Of a DNA stretch of 64,000 nucleotides, positions 53,730 through 64,000 are shown in pieces (within the stretch, counting starts at the first letter, position 1; the number at the start of each line of letters is the position of its first letter). The DNA is from Golubevia sp. BC0850 (taxonomy: Eukaryota > Basidiomycota > Exobasidiomycetes > Golubeviales > Golubeviaceae). The stretch is taken from NCBI GenBank assembly GCA_012976225.1, contig JAAVVG010000001.1:1736001-1800000 (forward strand), in the 5' to 3' direction. The notes beneath the pieces are model-generated. The model did no database searches. It was given only the letters and a program-made list of their open reading frames with translations, and was not told where the DNA came from. Both the position numbers and the translations under genes were made by a program.

Positions 53730-56700
53730 ATGTCCACGCGTAAGTTCACCTCGACGCACGACTCAACTCTCTCCAAAACCTTCTCATCCTCCCTCTTCCT
53801 TGTTTTTCTCAACATCACATAGGTCTAGATCGGCTAGTTGCCCTCCTCGACTCTGGATCAACGACGGCGGTCAGAGAGACGGCAGCTAGACAATTAGGCC
53901 AAGCTGCTGCTCTAATCGTCAGAGGTGGTGGTGCTGGCAGCGGGTCTGTAGCAGCTGTAGATCCATCCCAACCACTTTCAAAACCTGAACCTCATCCAAA
54001 TCAAACCACAACCGACAACGAACTCAATTCTGGAACTTCCACGCCGATTCAAGTCCAAACTAAAGAAGAGAATCAGGAGTCATCTACGACGGCAACCTCC
54101 AGCGAACCTCCAACCTCTAATCAAGAATCTCTTTACGTCGGTCCAGATGGAGAATGGTTCGAAGCAACAAATCTCATTTCCAAGGTTCTACCTTATCTTA
54201 GATCCAAAAGTTGGGATACGAGAGTCGCAGCAGCTCAAGCCATCGAATGCATTTCTCATGCCTCTGGAATTTGGGATCCTCTAAACAAATCTGAAGATCA
54301 AGATCAAGATCAAAGCAATGTCAAATCCGAAGTTCAAACGATCATCACTGATTTATTGACGTTCGAGGCTTTCTCTCTCAAGCACATCTTGACTACCGGA
54401 ACTAGACTTCTCTCCTCAGCTGGGAGAGAGTACGAGCTACCTTCTGGAACTGTAGCTGAGAGACTGGCTAGAGCCAAAGCAGATCTTTCGAAGCTCGGTC
54501 TAGGTGGACCTGGAACGGAAGATATGGATATCGGTATGGACGTGGAAGCTGAACTCAGAGCAGGAGAAGAAGAAGAGGCTTCAAAGAAACGAAGCTCACT
54601 TTCTGGTCCTTCTACTGCGCCTTCCTTTCTTCCTCCTCCAAGGTTCGCTCCCAAAGCCGGATCTTCACTGCCTCCTCCAAAGATCGGTCGGAAAGGTGCT
54701 GTAGCTGTCGAGGGTCGTAGACCTTCTAGTAGTGGAGGAGACATGCCCGCAACTCCTCCAGCCCCGCCTTCAGAGAGCAGCGGCATGTCTTCGCCAGCAG
54801 CTTTAGCAAGTCCCGAAGAAGCTGGAGATGTGGAAATGGATCTCAGCAAACTCAGTGCTCGAGAAAGGAATCAGCTCAAGAGGAAGAGAAAGATGGAAGG
54901 TAAAGGTGGCGGAGAAACCAAGTGAGTAGATGTGGGAGGATTGAATCTCGCTTTTCATTGATAATTCCCAGCCCGACTAATGAATCTTGATGACTCATCG
55001 CTCCCGCAGATCCCGAATCGTGGACACTGGTCCTTCTGGTCCTTCTTCCTCTGGTCTCCGAATCAAGACTGCCAGCTGGGGAGGAGCATCCGCGTCCAAT
55101 CCAGCTACACCGATGACACCTGCTTCGAGTGGAGGTGGTCAAGGAGAAGACTACATCACTGGACCTCACGCAGGTTTAGATGCTCATGCTAAGACGCCAA
55201 TCGAAGGTGGTTCAAGCAAGCCGCCGAATCCGTCCGCTGTCGCTGGAACTTCTCTCGTTCCTTCCGCAGGACAGTGGCCCTTTAAGCTGGTCTCCGAGAT
55301 CCTTTTCGTAGATCTCTTCAGTCCAACATGGGAGACGCGGCATGGAGCAGCCCTTGGACTCAGAGGTCTGTTCAAGACTCAAGGATCGGGAGGAGGCAAG
55401 GAGCTGGAGAACTCTTTGGACTCCAACGAGACCTTGCATCAAATGTGGTGCGAAGACGCTGCTATCAAATTGCTTTGCGTTTTCGCTCTAGACAGGCTTG
55501 GTGACTTCGTCTTCGATCATGTGGTCGCTCCGGTCAGAGAGACCGTTTCTCAAACCTTGGCTTCTCTATTTCCTTTCATGCCTGCCTCTTCGGTTCATTC
55601 TGTTCATCAAGTCTTACTTCAAATGATTTGGCAAGATGAGACTTCGGAAGGAGCTGTACCTCATTCGGAATTTAATCTAGGTGCTAGGAGAGGGAACAAA
55701 GGCTACGCTTGGGAGGTCAGGCATGCTGGCTTCCTAGGACTGAGGTACGAAGTTACTGTTCGAAAAGATCTTCTGCTTGTAGAGTACTATCATGATGGAG
55801 AAGACGTCAAGATGGAAGTTGAAGGAGAGAAGAAGCTTCAGCCGACCAAGCTTCTGAGCGACGTAGTCGACGTTGCTGTACTTGGGTGAGTTCTTCTCTG
55901 TCCTTTGCTGGACTTCAAGCAAGTCGCTATTTCTTTGACTCAACTCGGATTCGCCCTCCCTCTCCATCTTCTAGTCTTCGAGATGACGACGACGACGTTC
56001 GAGCTGCTTCCGCGGCAGCTCTGCTTCCGCTCGTCGATGTCCTCGTCAAGCACATGCCTTCATCAACTGTGGTTGTACTAGATCAAGTCTGGGACTGCCT
56101 AGGGGACCTCAAGGACGATCTCTCGAGTAGTACTGGAGGAGTCATGGATCTTCTCTCCAAGCTAGTCGAACATCCAGAGGTCATCGACATCCTCAACGTG
56201 GCTCAGAATGAGAGGTCTCTCTCGGCTTTGATCCCTCGTCTGTATCCCTTCTTCAGACATACCATCTCAAGCGTACGTCTTTCTCTCCTCAACGCCCTCA
56301 AAGTTTTCCTTTCTACTCCTTCCATCCCTCAAGGCTGGATCGACGATCGAGTTCTTCGACTTCTCTTTCAGAACCTTGTAGTAGAAGAGAGACCTTCCAT
56401 TCGCAACGCCAGCAAGGATGCTTGGAGGCTGGCCATCGACACTGCTGCCAAGAACCCAACTCAGCTAGTCCAGCTTCTCTCTCCTCACCTAGCAGCTTTC
56501 TTCGCCATCATCATGACGCCTCTCGGATCTCCAATCGACTTCTCTCTCTTCTTCAAAGCCACCGGAGATGACTCTGGAAGGCACAACATCGACAAGGGCG
56601 TCTTGGCTCAAGATCTCACTCTCATCGGTGTGGACGCTGTCATTCGTGGAAGGCTGGGAGCTGCCTCTGCTCTAGGGAATGTGCTCGCCTATTGGCCTAG

Positions 56701-59700
56701 AGACATCGAAGAGAACTGCTTCGGCTTCCTCCTACGCCAGTACTTCTCCTCTTCAGCTCTTCAGATGTGCCTCAGCGCAGTTATCGCTCAGGAATGGGCG
56801 GATTCTTCTTCGATTTCTCCGTCCGGATCGACCACTGTGCTTCATCAAGAGAGCTCCGTAGCTGCTGGCTTCGGGAAGATCCTAGTCGACTTCTTGGAAG
56901 CTCCGGCACCTTCTACCTACAGCGAGATGGCGATCATGCTTCAGAAGATCCAGATGGAATCTCAGAATCTCTACCACGCTCTAGGAAGAGAGGGAAAGAT
57001 CGCCAAGTCAAAGATCCCCGAACTCCCAACCACCGTGGATCCCTTAGGACAGATGGCCAACGCTTTCACAGTGGAAATGGCTAAGGAGGTGGCTGGAGCT
57101 GGATACGATTCCCTCGTAGCTCAGATCGGGGCCAAGACCAAGAAGACGGCTCTCGCAGACCTCGAACAGAGGAGATTGAAGCTCATCGCTTCGATCGGAT
57201 TCTACACGACGGTCAAGAGCAAGCAGGACACTCAAGTCTTTGCTTCTGTCGCTGCTGCTGTCATCTCCCTGAAGTTACTCCCAGCCAAGCTCAATCCAGT
57301 CATCCGAAGCATCATGAACAGCGTCAAGGGAGAAGAGAACCCTGATCTTCAAGCCCGTTCCGCCAGATCGGTAGCCACTTTCATCGAACTCTGCAGCGCT
57401 CCATCAGCTCGAGCCAATCCAAGTGACAAGATCGTCAAGAACCTATGCGCTTTCATCTGTCAAGACACCACTCGAACCGCCGTCTTCGAATCCTTCAAGA
57501 ACGTTTTCGAAGGCATTGCCTCTCTCGACGAAGTTTCTCCTCCACCTGCCTCCAGAGGAAGACCTCCAGCCAACAAGGAAGAGCTCGAATCACCCGAAGA
57601 TAGAGAGGCAAAGCTGCTACGCCGGGGCGCGGAGATAGCACTTCAGGAGGTTGCCTCCCACTTCGGACCTAAGCTCTTTGAGGTGGTTCCGATGTTATGG
57701 GAGTGCATGGGCAAGTCACTCCTGGAGACTTTTGACGCTTCCAAGACTCCATCGGATGCCAACGATCTCATCACTCAGCAGCCAGAGAGAGGACAAGGAA
57801 CGGTCGACTCCTGTTCTCTTCTCTCCGTCAACGTCCCAAACGTAAACAAGTCTCTCCACTCTCAAATCGTCAAAGTCCTGCCTTCACTGACAGTGGCATG
57901 TCAGAGCAAGTACGCCGTAGTTAGGTCTGCAGCTGCCAAGTGCTACGCGGTCCTGGCAGACCAGCTCACAGAAGAGACGATGAAGTACGTCATTGATCAC
58001 ATCGTACCTCTCGTGGGAGACTCTTCGAACGTATTCAATCGACAAGGAAGCTCAGAGACGCTGTCGCACATCGTTCGCCTTCTGGACATCAAGCTGCTTC
58101 CATACGTCATCTTCTTGATCGTTCCGGTCCTCGGCAGGATGAGTGACCCAGACGACAAAGTTCGGTTGACAGCTACGAACACCTTTGCCTCTCTCATCAA
58201 GATGGTGCCTCTAGAAGTTGGGCTCCCAGATCCTCCCGGATTCTCTCCAGAGCTACTTCGTCGAAGAGACAATGAGCGTAGCTTCTTGACCCAGCTTCTC
58301 AGCACGAACAAAGTGGAACCTTACGAGATTCCGGTCAAGATCAACGCCGAACTGAGAAGCTATCAGAAGGAAGGAGTCAGCTGGATGGCTTTCTTGTCGA
58401 AGTTCCAGCTTCATGGGATTCTCTGTGATGACATGGGGTTGGGAAAGACGCTTCAATCGATCTGCATTCTTTCCTCGAAACATCACGAACGCGCAGAGAA
58501 ACACAAAGCCACCCAGTCTCCAGATTCAGTCCATCTTCCATCTCTGGTCGTCTGTCCTCCAACTCTTACAGGTCATTGGTTTTCGGAGGTTCAGAAGTAC
58601 TCGACCAACCTGAAGCCTCTTCTTTACAGTGGTTATCCTGGAGATCGAGCTCGTATCCAGACCCAATTCTCTCAAGCCGACGTAGTCATCACTTCTTACG
58701 AGACGGTACGAAACGACATCGAGACTCTGTCCAAGAAGAATTGGCACTACTGCATCCTCGATGAAGGTCACATCATCAAGAACTCCAAGGTCAAGACGAC
58801 GAAGGCGGTCAAACAGCTCAAAGCCACTTCTCGATTGATCCTCAGTGGGACTCCCATTCAGAACAACGTCTTGGAGCTTTGGAGTCTGTTTGACTTCCTC
58901 ATGCCTGGCTTCTTGGGATCGGAGCGTGCTTTCCACGACAGATTCGGAAAGCCAATCTTGGCTACCAGGGATGGCAAAGTGACAGCCAAAGAAAGGGAAG
59001 CAGCGACTTTCGCTCTAGAAGCTCTTCACAAGCAAGTCTTGCCTTTCTTGCTTCGCAGACTGAAGGAGGACGCTCTGGCAGACCTTCCACCCAAGATCAT
59101 CCAAGACATTGAATGCGAGCTGGGAGAGGTTCAGAAGTTGCTCTATGAAGATTTCAGTAGATCTCAAGACAGAGATGAGCTAGAGTCTACCTTAGGCCAG
59201 GAGAAAAAGGAAGAGGAGACGGACAAGGACAAGAAGAAGAAACCCCAACAAGCAGTCTTTCAGTCGATGCAATACCTCAGGAAGTTGGTCTGTCATCCTA
59301 GCCTGGTCTACGATCCTTCAGATTCAAGGCATAAGTCGATTCTAGCTAAAGCAGGGAAGGGTAATCAGAATCTCGATGAGCTTCATCATGCTCCCAAACT
59401 TTTGGCTCTGAGGTGAGTTTCATGTCTCAAGTTGCACTTTCGATGGCGCTCAGAACGAATATTAACCCCAATCCTTCTTGTTCTACTCCCTCAGGCAACT
59501 GTTGAACGACTGTGGTATCGGAAACTCAAATCCAGCTTCCTCATCCGCCGAGAATGAGCTCTCACTGACATCGGGAGGCGACTCTGCCGTCTCTCAGCAT
59601 CGAGTCTTGATCTTCTGTCAACTGAAGCCGATGCTGGATCTGATCGAGAAGTCTCTCTTCCGCCAGCACATGCCGTCAGTCTCCTACCTGCGCCTAGACG

Positions 59701-60242
59701 GATCTGTTCCAACAGACAAGAGGCACGGAATCGTCAACAACTTCAATTCGGACCCTTCCATCGATGTTCTTCTTCTGACGACTCAAGTTGGTGGTCTCGG
59801 TCTGACTCTTACTGGTGCCGATACCGTCATCTTCGTTGAGCACGATTGGAATCCGATGAAGGATCTTCAAGCCATGGACAGAGCTCATCGTCTAGGTCAA
59901 AAGAAGGTCGTCAATGTCTATAGATTGATCACCAAGAACACCTTGGAACAGAAGATCATGGGTCTCCAGCGTTTCAAACTTCACGTCGCAGGTTCGGTCA
60001 TCACTCAACAGAACTCTGGATTGGATTCAATGGATTCAGATCAAATCTTGGATCTCTTCGACACTTCCACCAGTGGAATACAACAAGGAGGACCTCAACA
60101 AGCTGGCAAAGGAAAAGGAATCAGTCAGAAAGCTCTGCTGAAAGGATTGGAAGACATGGAGGCTGGAGAGGAAGATGATGGGCAGGAAGGAAACGAGTAC
60201 GGCGGGATGAAAAATTGGCAGCCCGATGCTGTAGGACGATAG
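53730..60242 (+). CDS. MOT1: Mot1/BTAF1, TATA-binding-protein-associated Swi2/Snf2 ATPase
   Basis: ATP-dependent remodeler that removes TBP from DNA and so redistributes it among promoters. Five exons (53730-53739, 53823-54921, 55010-55885, 55975-59412 and 59495-60242) encode 2056 residues, slightly longer than yeast Mot1 at about 1867. The N-terminus has HEAT-type repeats beginning RLDRLVALLDSGSTTAVRET, interrupted by a Pro/Gly/Ser-rich linker. The conserved WPFKLVSEILFVDLFSPTWE and TRHGAALGLRGL follow, and HEAT repeats continue to about residue 1440. The Snf2 motor contains ILCDDMGLGKTLQSICIL (about residue 1485), the Mot1-type box II DEGHIIKN (about 1591), LILSGTPIQNNVLELWSLFD, and in the last exon LLLTTQVGGLGLTLTGADTV and MDRAHRLGQKKVVNVYRLIT. 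All motor motifs look intact. Confidence 0.96.
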
Positions 60243-60453
60243 GTAAAAAAGCAGAACCTTCAGCCATAAAATGTCCAAGAATAGAGAAGTAATAAATCAA
60301 TGAAAGTTCCCGTAATCACCAGCCTTTGTAACCAAACCAAATGTACCACTTAACATAATCGAATAGAATTGCAAACAAGGTTTCCAAATTTCTGCATGTC
60401 TCTACCTATGTCTTGATTTCGGAAGGCAAGAAGGGAGAAGGAAAAGTTCGAAG

Positions 60454-63420
60454 CTAATCCATCAACGAAAGGTAATCTCCCGAATCAAATCTCGATTTTG
60501 GATAGTATCTAGCTCTGGTGGTTCTGCCAGAGAAGTAACGACTAAAGATTTGGAGAAAAAGAGTAAAGAGTTTAGTTTCCGAGAGGCAGAGAGGGTGTTA
60601 GCAGGTCCGCATTTCCCTCCTAATCTTTAACCTTTGATGAGACGAGCGAGCTCTACCAGAGCGGCTAGTTCATTTGCTCGACGAAGGTGGACTTACCCAT
60701 CTAATTCTCTCACCGCCTTCCAAGCTCCCACCATTCCACTAAAAACAACAAAGATTCTGACACCTTTGGGAGTTCCTGGCCAAATGAATACTCTTTGAAC
60801 GATTCCATGCTTTGAGCATTCTTCACCTTTTGAGTTGGAAAACAGCAACGTCAGATGGGCTCTCTGGAGCCTTGAAGGGGGGAAGGTCAACACTCACCAA
60901 TCTCCTCCGGCAGCTCATCATCGACATCTTCTTCAGTCACCATGCCCTCGAGTAGAATGACCTGGCTTGGTTCTCCGAACCTCTGTCTTTCCTCCACCTC
61001 TCTCTCCGAAACATTGGTGTTGACGATGGTACCTCTAGCAGGAGCTTGAGGATTCGATTTGGAAGACCAATTGTTACCTTTCTTTCGAGAAGCTTCAGCT
61101 TTGGCTTTGAGCGCTGAAAGAGGTTCGGTGATCCCCTTGTTTCCTTCCGAGCCCTATTAGAATGGAGATGGAAGTGAGAGAGCAAATGCGATTAGTCTTG
61201 ATCCGACTTTCAATGCTCAATCATGAAGTGAAAAAGTTACAAACACTCACCAATCCTTCTCCTTGTTTGTATCCCCAATTGTTCATAAGAGCAGCAGCTC
61301 TGTTTGAATCTTGAACACTTGAAGGTCCGACTTCTTCAGAAGTTTGGCTCTCTCTTGCTCTCGGTCTCTGCGCATCAGCCAAAGCTTGAGCTGAAATTGA
61401 TTGGATTGGAGGCTGAGGAGCAAGAGCCTTTCCCAATCTGGCAGCAATAGCAGCGGCCGCAGCTTTCTGACGAGCAGCTAAATCACTGACTGGATTAGAG
61501 CTCGGATCACTTGAACTAGAAGGAGCGGAAGGAGGAGCGGCAGGCTGAAAAGTCGGCGGCGGAGGTTGACCTTGAGCGCCACGACTCATAGCCAATCTCC
61601 TTTGATAAGCTTCTTCTCCGGATGCAGCTTGGCTCATAGCCACTCGTCTTGCGTAGGCTTCCTCTCCGGTTTCAGAGCTCGGTGGAGGTCCTGATGGTGG
61701 AGGAAGTGGATTTGAAGAAGTCGAGCTCATCGTCGACGAAACGAAGGTGGGGGCTGCTGGAGGACCTGGGAAAGGAGCGCGAGGACCGCTGCTGAAAGAG
61801 GAAGATCCAAGAGTAGGTCTTTCTGGAGGAGGAGAATCGTCTGGAACCAGAGCATCCAGATCTTCTTCTGCTTGTTGAGTTGGTAGGGGATAAGGTTGGT
61901 GGTTCTGCATTCCTTGACGAGAAGAGTTTCCATAGGATGAGGGAGGTGCGAAACGCTCTGAGGAAGACGAGAAATGTTAAAGAAAAAAGAGAAGATGGTC
62001 AGACAAGCGCTCTGGAAGCGCATACATTCGATCCTTGTTGGTGCTCAAGGTTTCAAACGATTCGGTCCCTCACTCACTCATCTTCCTTCGCTTCTCCTCT
62101 TCCTCTGCGCTATCATACTCAGCCGAATAATTGTCTCTATCTCCCCGACCGAATCCAGTATCGTCTCTGTCGTAATCGTCTTCACCGGCTTCTCTCCTTC
62201 TATCCATCTCCTTAGCACGCCTGTCTTTCACCACTTCCTTGTATCCCATATAGTCGTTCGGAACACGGTAATCATAGTCCGCGTCATAGTTGACTGTCAT
62301 AGCAGTACGATCCGGAGATTGATTACGATTACGCTTTTTCTTTTTATCAAAGAAAGGGAAAGGTTAGAGCGTCAGTCAGGTTCAGGATGCTGCGAGCTCT
62401 TCAAGACTCCTTTCTCTTCCACAAGAGCTCCTCTAACTGGACCGTGCTGATCAAAACTTGGTTGGGATCTTGGAACTCACCCGCTTCTTAGATTTCTTTC
62501 CCTCTCTAGTATCACCGAATCCATTCACATCTTCCTCCCCCTCCTCATCATCCCATCTCTCTCTATCTCTCTCATCTTCTCCATACCCAGATCCAAAGAC
62601 ATTTCCACCTCTCTCAGTGCCTCCCTCTTCTCCCATAGCAGCTTTCTGAGCCTGTACCAAAGCCTTGTCCTTCTCGAATTCACCTTCCGGAAGGGTTAAA
62701 GGAGGAGGAGAGAAATTCCTTGGAGGTAACTTGGAATTGAACCTTCCAGTCGATGAAGTCAAAGCTTTGAGAGTTGAATTGTTCGTAACTGTACTAGAAG
62801 GTAGCTGAGAGGTGGCTGGAGCTTGAGACTGATTAGGAGAGGGAGCTGATCCCACTCTGTTCCAACCTGAGCTGCCTGGACCACTGCTGCTTGAAGACGC
62901 TTGACTATCGACCCTACTCGATCCGGCTGGATTCACCTGGACATCTTGAGCTTCTGGCTCTTTGGAAGCGAAAGAGGCAGAGATCTTTGGGGGTGGTCTT
63001 GAACTGGAAGGTCTGGTTGCAGAAGAGGAGCTCTTGGACCTAGGCGCGAATCGTAGAGCTGCTGACCATGCTGGAGCATCTGGTGAGCAGAAGAGATTGA
63101 AAGTTTACGGGTAAAAGGAGGTGGAGAGGAAAAAATCAAAGAAAGGAAGAGGGAAGCATGATGGGTTAACTTTCAATCAGATTCCATTGGTCTCTCTAGT
63201 CTCTGATCCACTTGAATTGATTCAAGATTAAAAGGTATATACCTGGAGTGTTAGAGGAAGTAGAAGCAGTTGAAGGAGGGTGATTGCTTGCAGTTACACC
63301 TGACTCTTGCTTCTTGTCATCTCCACCTGGACTTGCACTTGCAGTAGCTGCGTCCCTGTTTTTGTTGTTGAAGATTCCAGCATAAAGAGAAGATGAGGAG
63401 GTTCCTTTCCCAGAAGACAT
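60454..63420 (-). CDS. SPF45: SPF45/RBM17-type splicing factor (G-patch and UHM)
   Basis: Spliceosomal factor acting at alternative 3' splice sites and in 17S U2 contacts. Exons are 63243-63420, 62481-63079, 62078-62333, 61251-61957, 60898-61153, 60697-60826 and 60454-60541, in phase, giving 737 residues, long because of disordered linkers. The N-terminus reads [17 protein letters not shown] and then [15 protein letters not shown] middle acidic/basic block and Pro-rich segments precede two GEEAY-x-RR-x-AMS repeats. The G-patch ([27 protein letters not shown]) and a C-terminal UHM-type RRM ([67 protein letters not shown]) complete it. The R-Y-F triplet is the UHM ligand-binding motif. Confidence 0.93.
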
Positions 63421-63529
63421 CGGTGGAAGGGAGAGTAGTCGCAGTCGCTAGTGATCAAGAGATAGAGCAACTTTCACTTCAACTTTTCTTCTTCTTCCCG
63501 AATCTCTCCCTCTCTCCTCTCCAATAATC
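63421..63529. promoter_or_regulatory. 109-bp divergent promoter between SPF45 and ADE16
   Basis: Only 109 bp lie between the two start codons, with a pyrimidine-rich leader before ADE16. No TATA box and no TGACTC (Bas1-type) site were seen. Confidence 0.4.
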
Positions 63530-64000
63530 ATGTCAACTCCAACTGCCACCGCGATTCTATCAGTCTATGATAAGACAGGTCTTATCGAATTAGCTAAAGG
63601 TTTAGTCTCAAAGGGTGTCAGACTTCTGGGAAGTGGTGGAACTGCGAAGATGGTCAGACAAGCTGGAATCGAGATTGGGTGAGTAGATCGTTCTCAGCTC
63701 GAGTCAAAGGGGAAACATGAGCCAAATTCATATCCTAGGGAGAGTTTCAGATAATCTTTTGATAGCAAGACTAGACGGAAGCCTGTAGCCCGACAGAAGC
63801 TATCCTTCCTACCTTCTTCCCTTCCCCATCTTCAACCCCATCTCCAACTCACCTGTCTCTCCTCTTCCCCTCTACCCTCTACCCAGTGACGTCTCAGACA
63901 TCACCAAAGCTCAAGAAATGCTAGGAGGTAGAGTCAAAACTCTTCACCCAGCAGTTCATGGTGGAATCCTAGCTCAAACCTCTAAACCTTCAGACGTTCA
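63530..64000 (+). CDS. ADE16: Bifunctional AICAR transformylase/IMP cyclohydrolase, 5' part
   Basis: Catalyses the final two steps of purine synthesis to IMP. Only the start is in the window: exon 63530-63678 and the beginning of exon 2 from 63887, joined in phase 2, run to the window end. The visible residues belong to the N-terminal cyclohydrolase (MGS-like) domain: [71 protein letters not shown]. The KTLHP and HGGIL motifs are diagnostic for PurH. Yeast has two copies (ADE16 and ADE17), and which one this corresponds to cannot be told. Divergent from SPF45. Confidence 0.93.

Noticed and set aside
54334-54849. 171-codon minus-strand ORF
   Set aside because: Antisense to MOT1 exon 2, arising from its Ser/Pro/Gly-rich codons.
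1-64000. Mobile elements, virus-like elements, CRISPR arrays, biosynthetic cluster
   Set aside because: No transposase, reverse transcriptase, integrase, capsid or long terminal repeat was recognised, no regularly spaced repeats occur, and neighbouring genes show no shared pathway.

Overview
The window is nuclear DNA of a filamentous or yeast-like fungus, most probably a basidiomycete. The reasons are dense short spliceosomal introns (mostly about 50-300 nt, with GTGAGT or GTAAGT donors, CTGAC/CTAAC-like branch sites and pyrimidine-CAG acceptors), a fused alpha-beta tryptophan synthase, a DUF6533 seven-helix protein of a basidiomycete-rich family, pyrimidine-rich leaders, and coding GC in the mid-forties. 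The species cannot be named from sequence alone. No rRNA, tRNA, CRISPR array, plasmid or virus-like element was seen. No transposase, reverse transcriptase or integrase reading frame was recognised.

Layout. 1-4585: end of a membrane protein, then APS2 (AP-2 sigma) and TRP5 diverging from a 97-bp promoter. 5051-10765: a small secreted protein, an acidic coiled-coil protein and a protein with an RRM-like C-terminus. 11696-14300: aspartate aminotransferase, with an alternative upstream exon encoding a peroxisomal PTS2 signal. 14860-20504: a ten-exon ABCC transporter. 20988-25056: TIM23, an unknown protein and beta-carbonic anhydrase. 25581-29989: a 13-exon zinc alcohol dehydrogenase and a secreted protein. 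32013-37019: an alpha-crystallin-type small heat-shock protein behind heat-shock elements, an F-box protein and RFC5. 37976-43712: a secreted GH105-like hydrolase, a DUF2015 micro-protein and a DUF6533 membrane protein. 44166-47923: MED4, interrupted by a 756-nt intron that carries a dense CGTA/TACG cluster, and a basic low-complexity protein. 48289-52325: a membrane-anchored lipase-like hydrolase and a DUF218 protein. 53730-64000: MOT1, SPF45 and the start of ADE16.

These are mostly housekeeping genes: amino-acid and purine synthesis, clathrin traffic, mitochondrial import, replication, transcription (MED4, MOT1) and splicing (SPF45). They are interleaved with a few secreted or surface genes. 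No biosynthetic cluster or operon-like unit is evident. Several neighbours share short divergent promoters (APS2/TRP5 97 bp, SPF45/ADE16 109 bp, F-box/RFC5 222 bp).

Most interesting points: (1) a second first exon for aspartate aminotransferase whose splice phase matches a cryptic acceptor inside the ordinary first exon, and which would add an N-terminal PTS2 peptide, suggesting cytosolic and peroxisomal isoforms from one gene; (2) the CGTA/TACG array inside the MED4 intron; (3) an sHSP whose alpha-crystallin domain is split by a long linker; (4) an F-box gene with an intron edged by a 12-bp direct repeat and a change of reading frame further on. Exon limits were read by eye from splice consensus, phase and protein homology, and none has been checked against transcripts.
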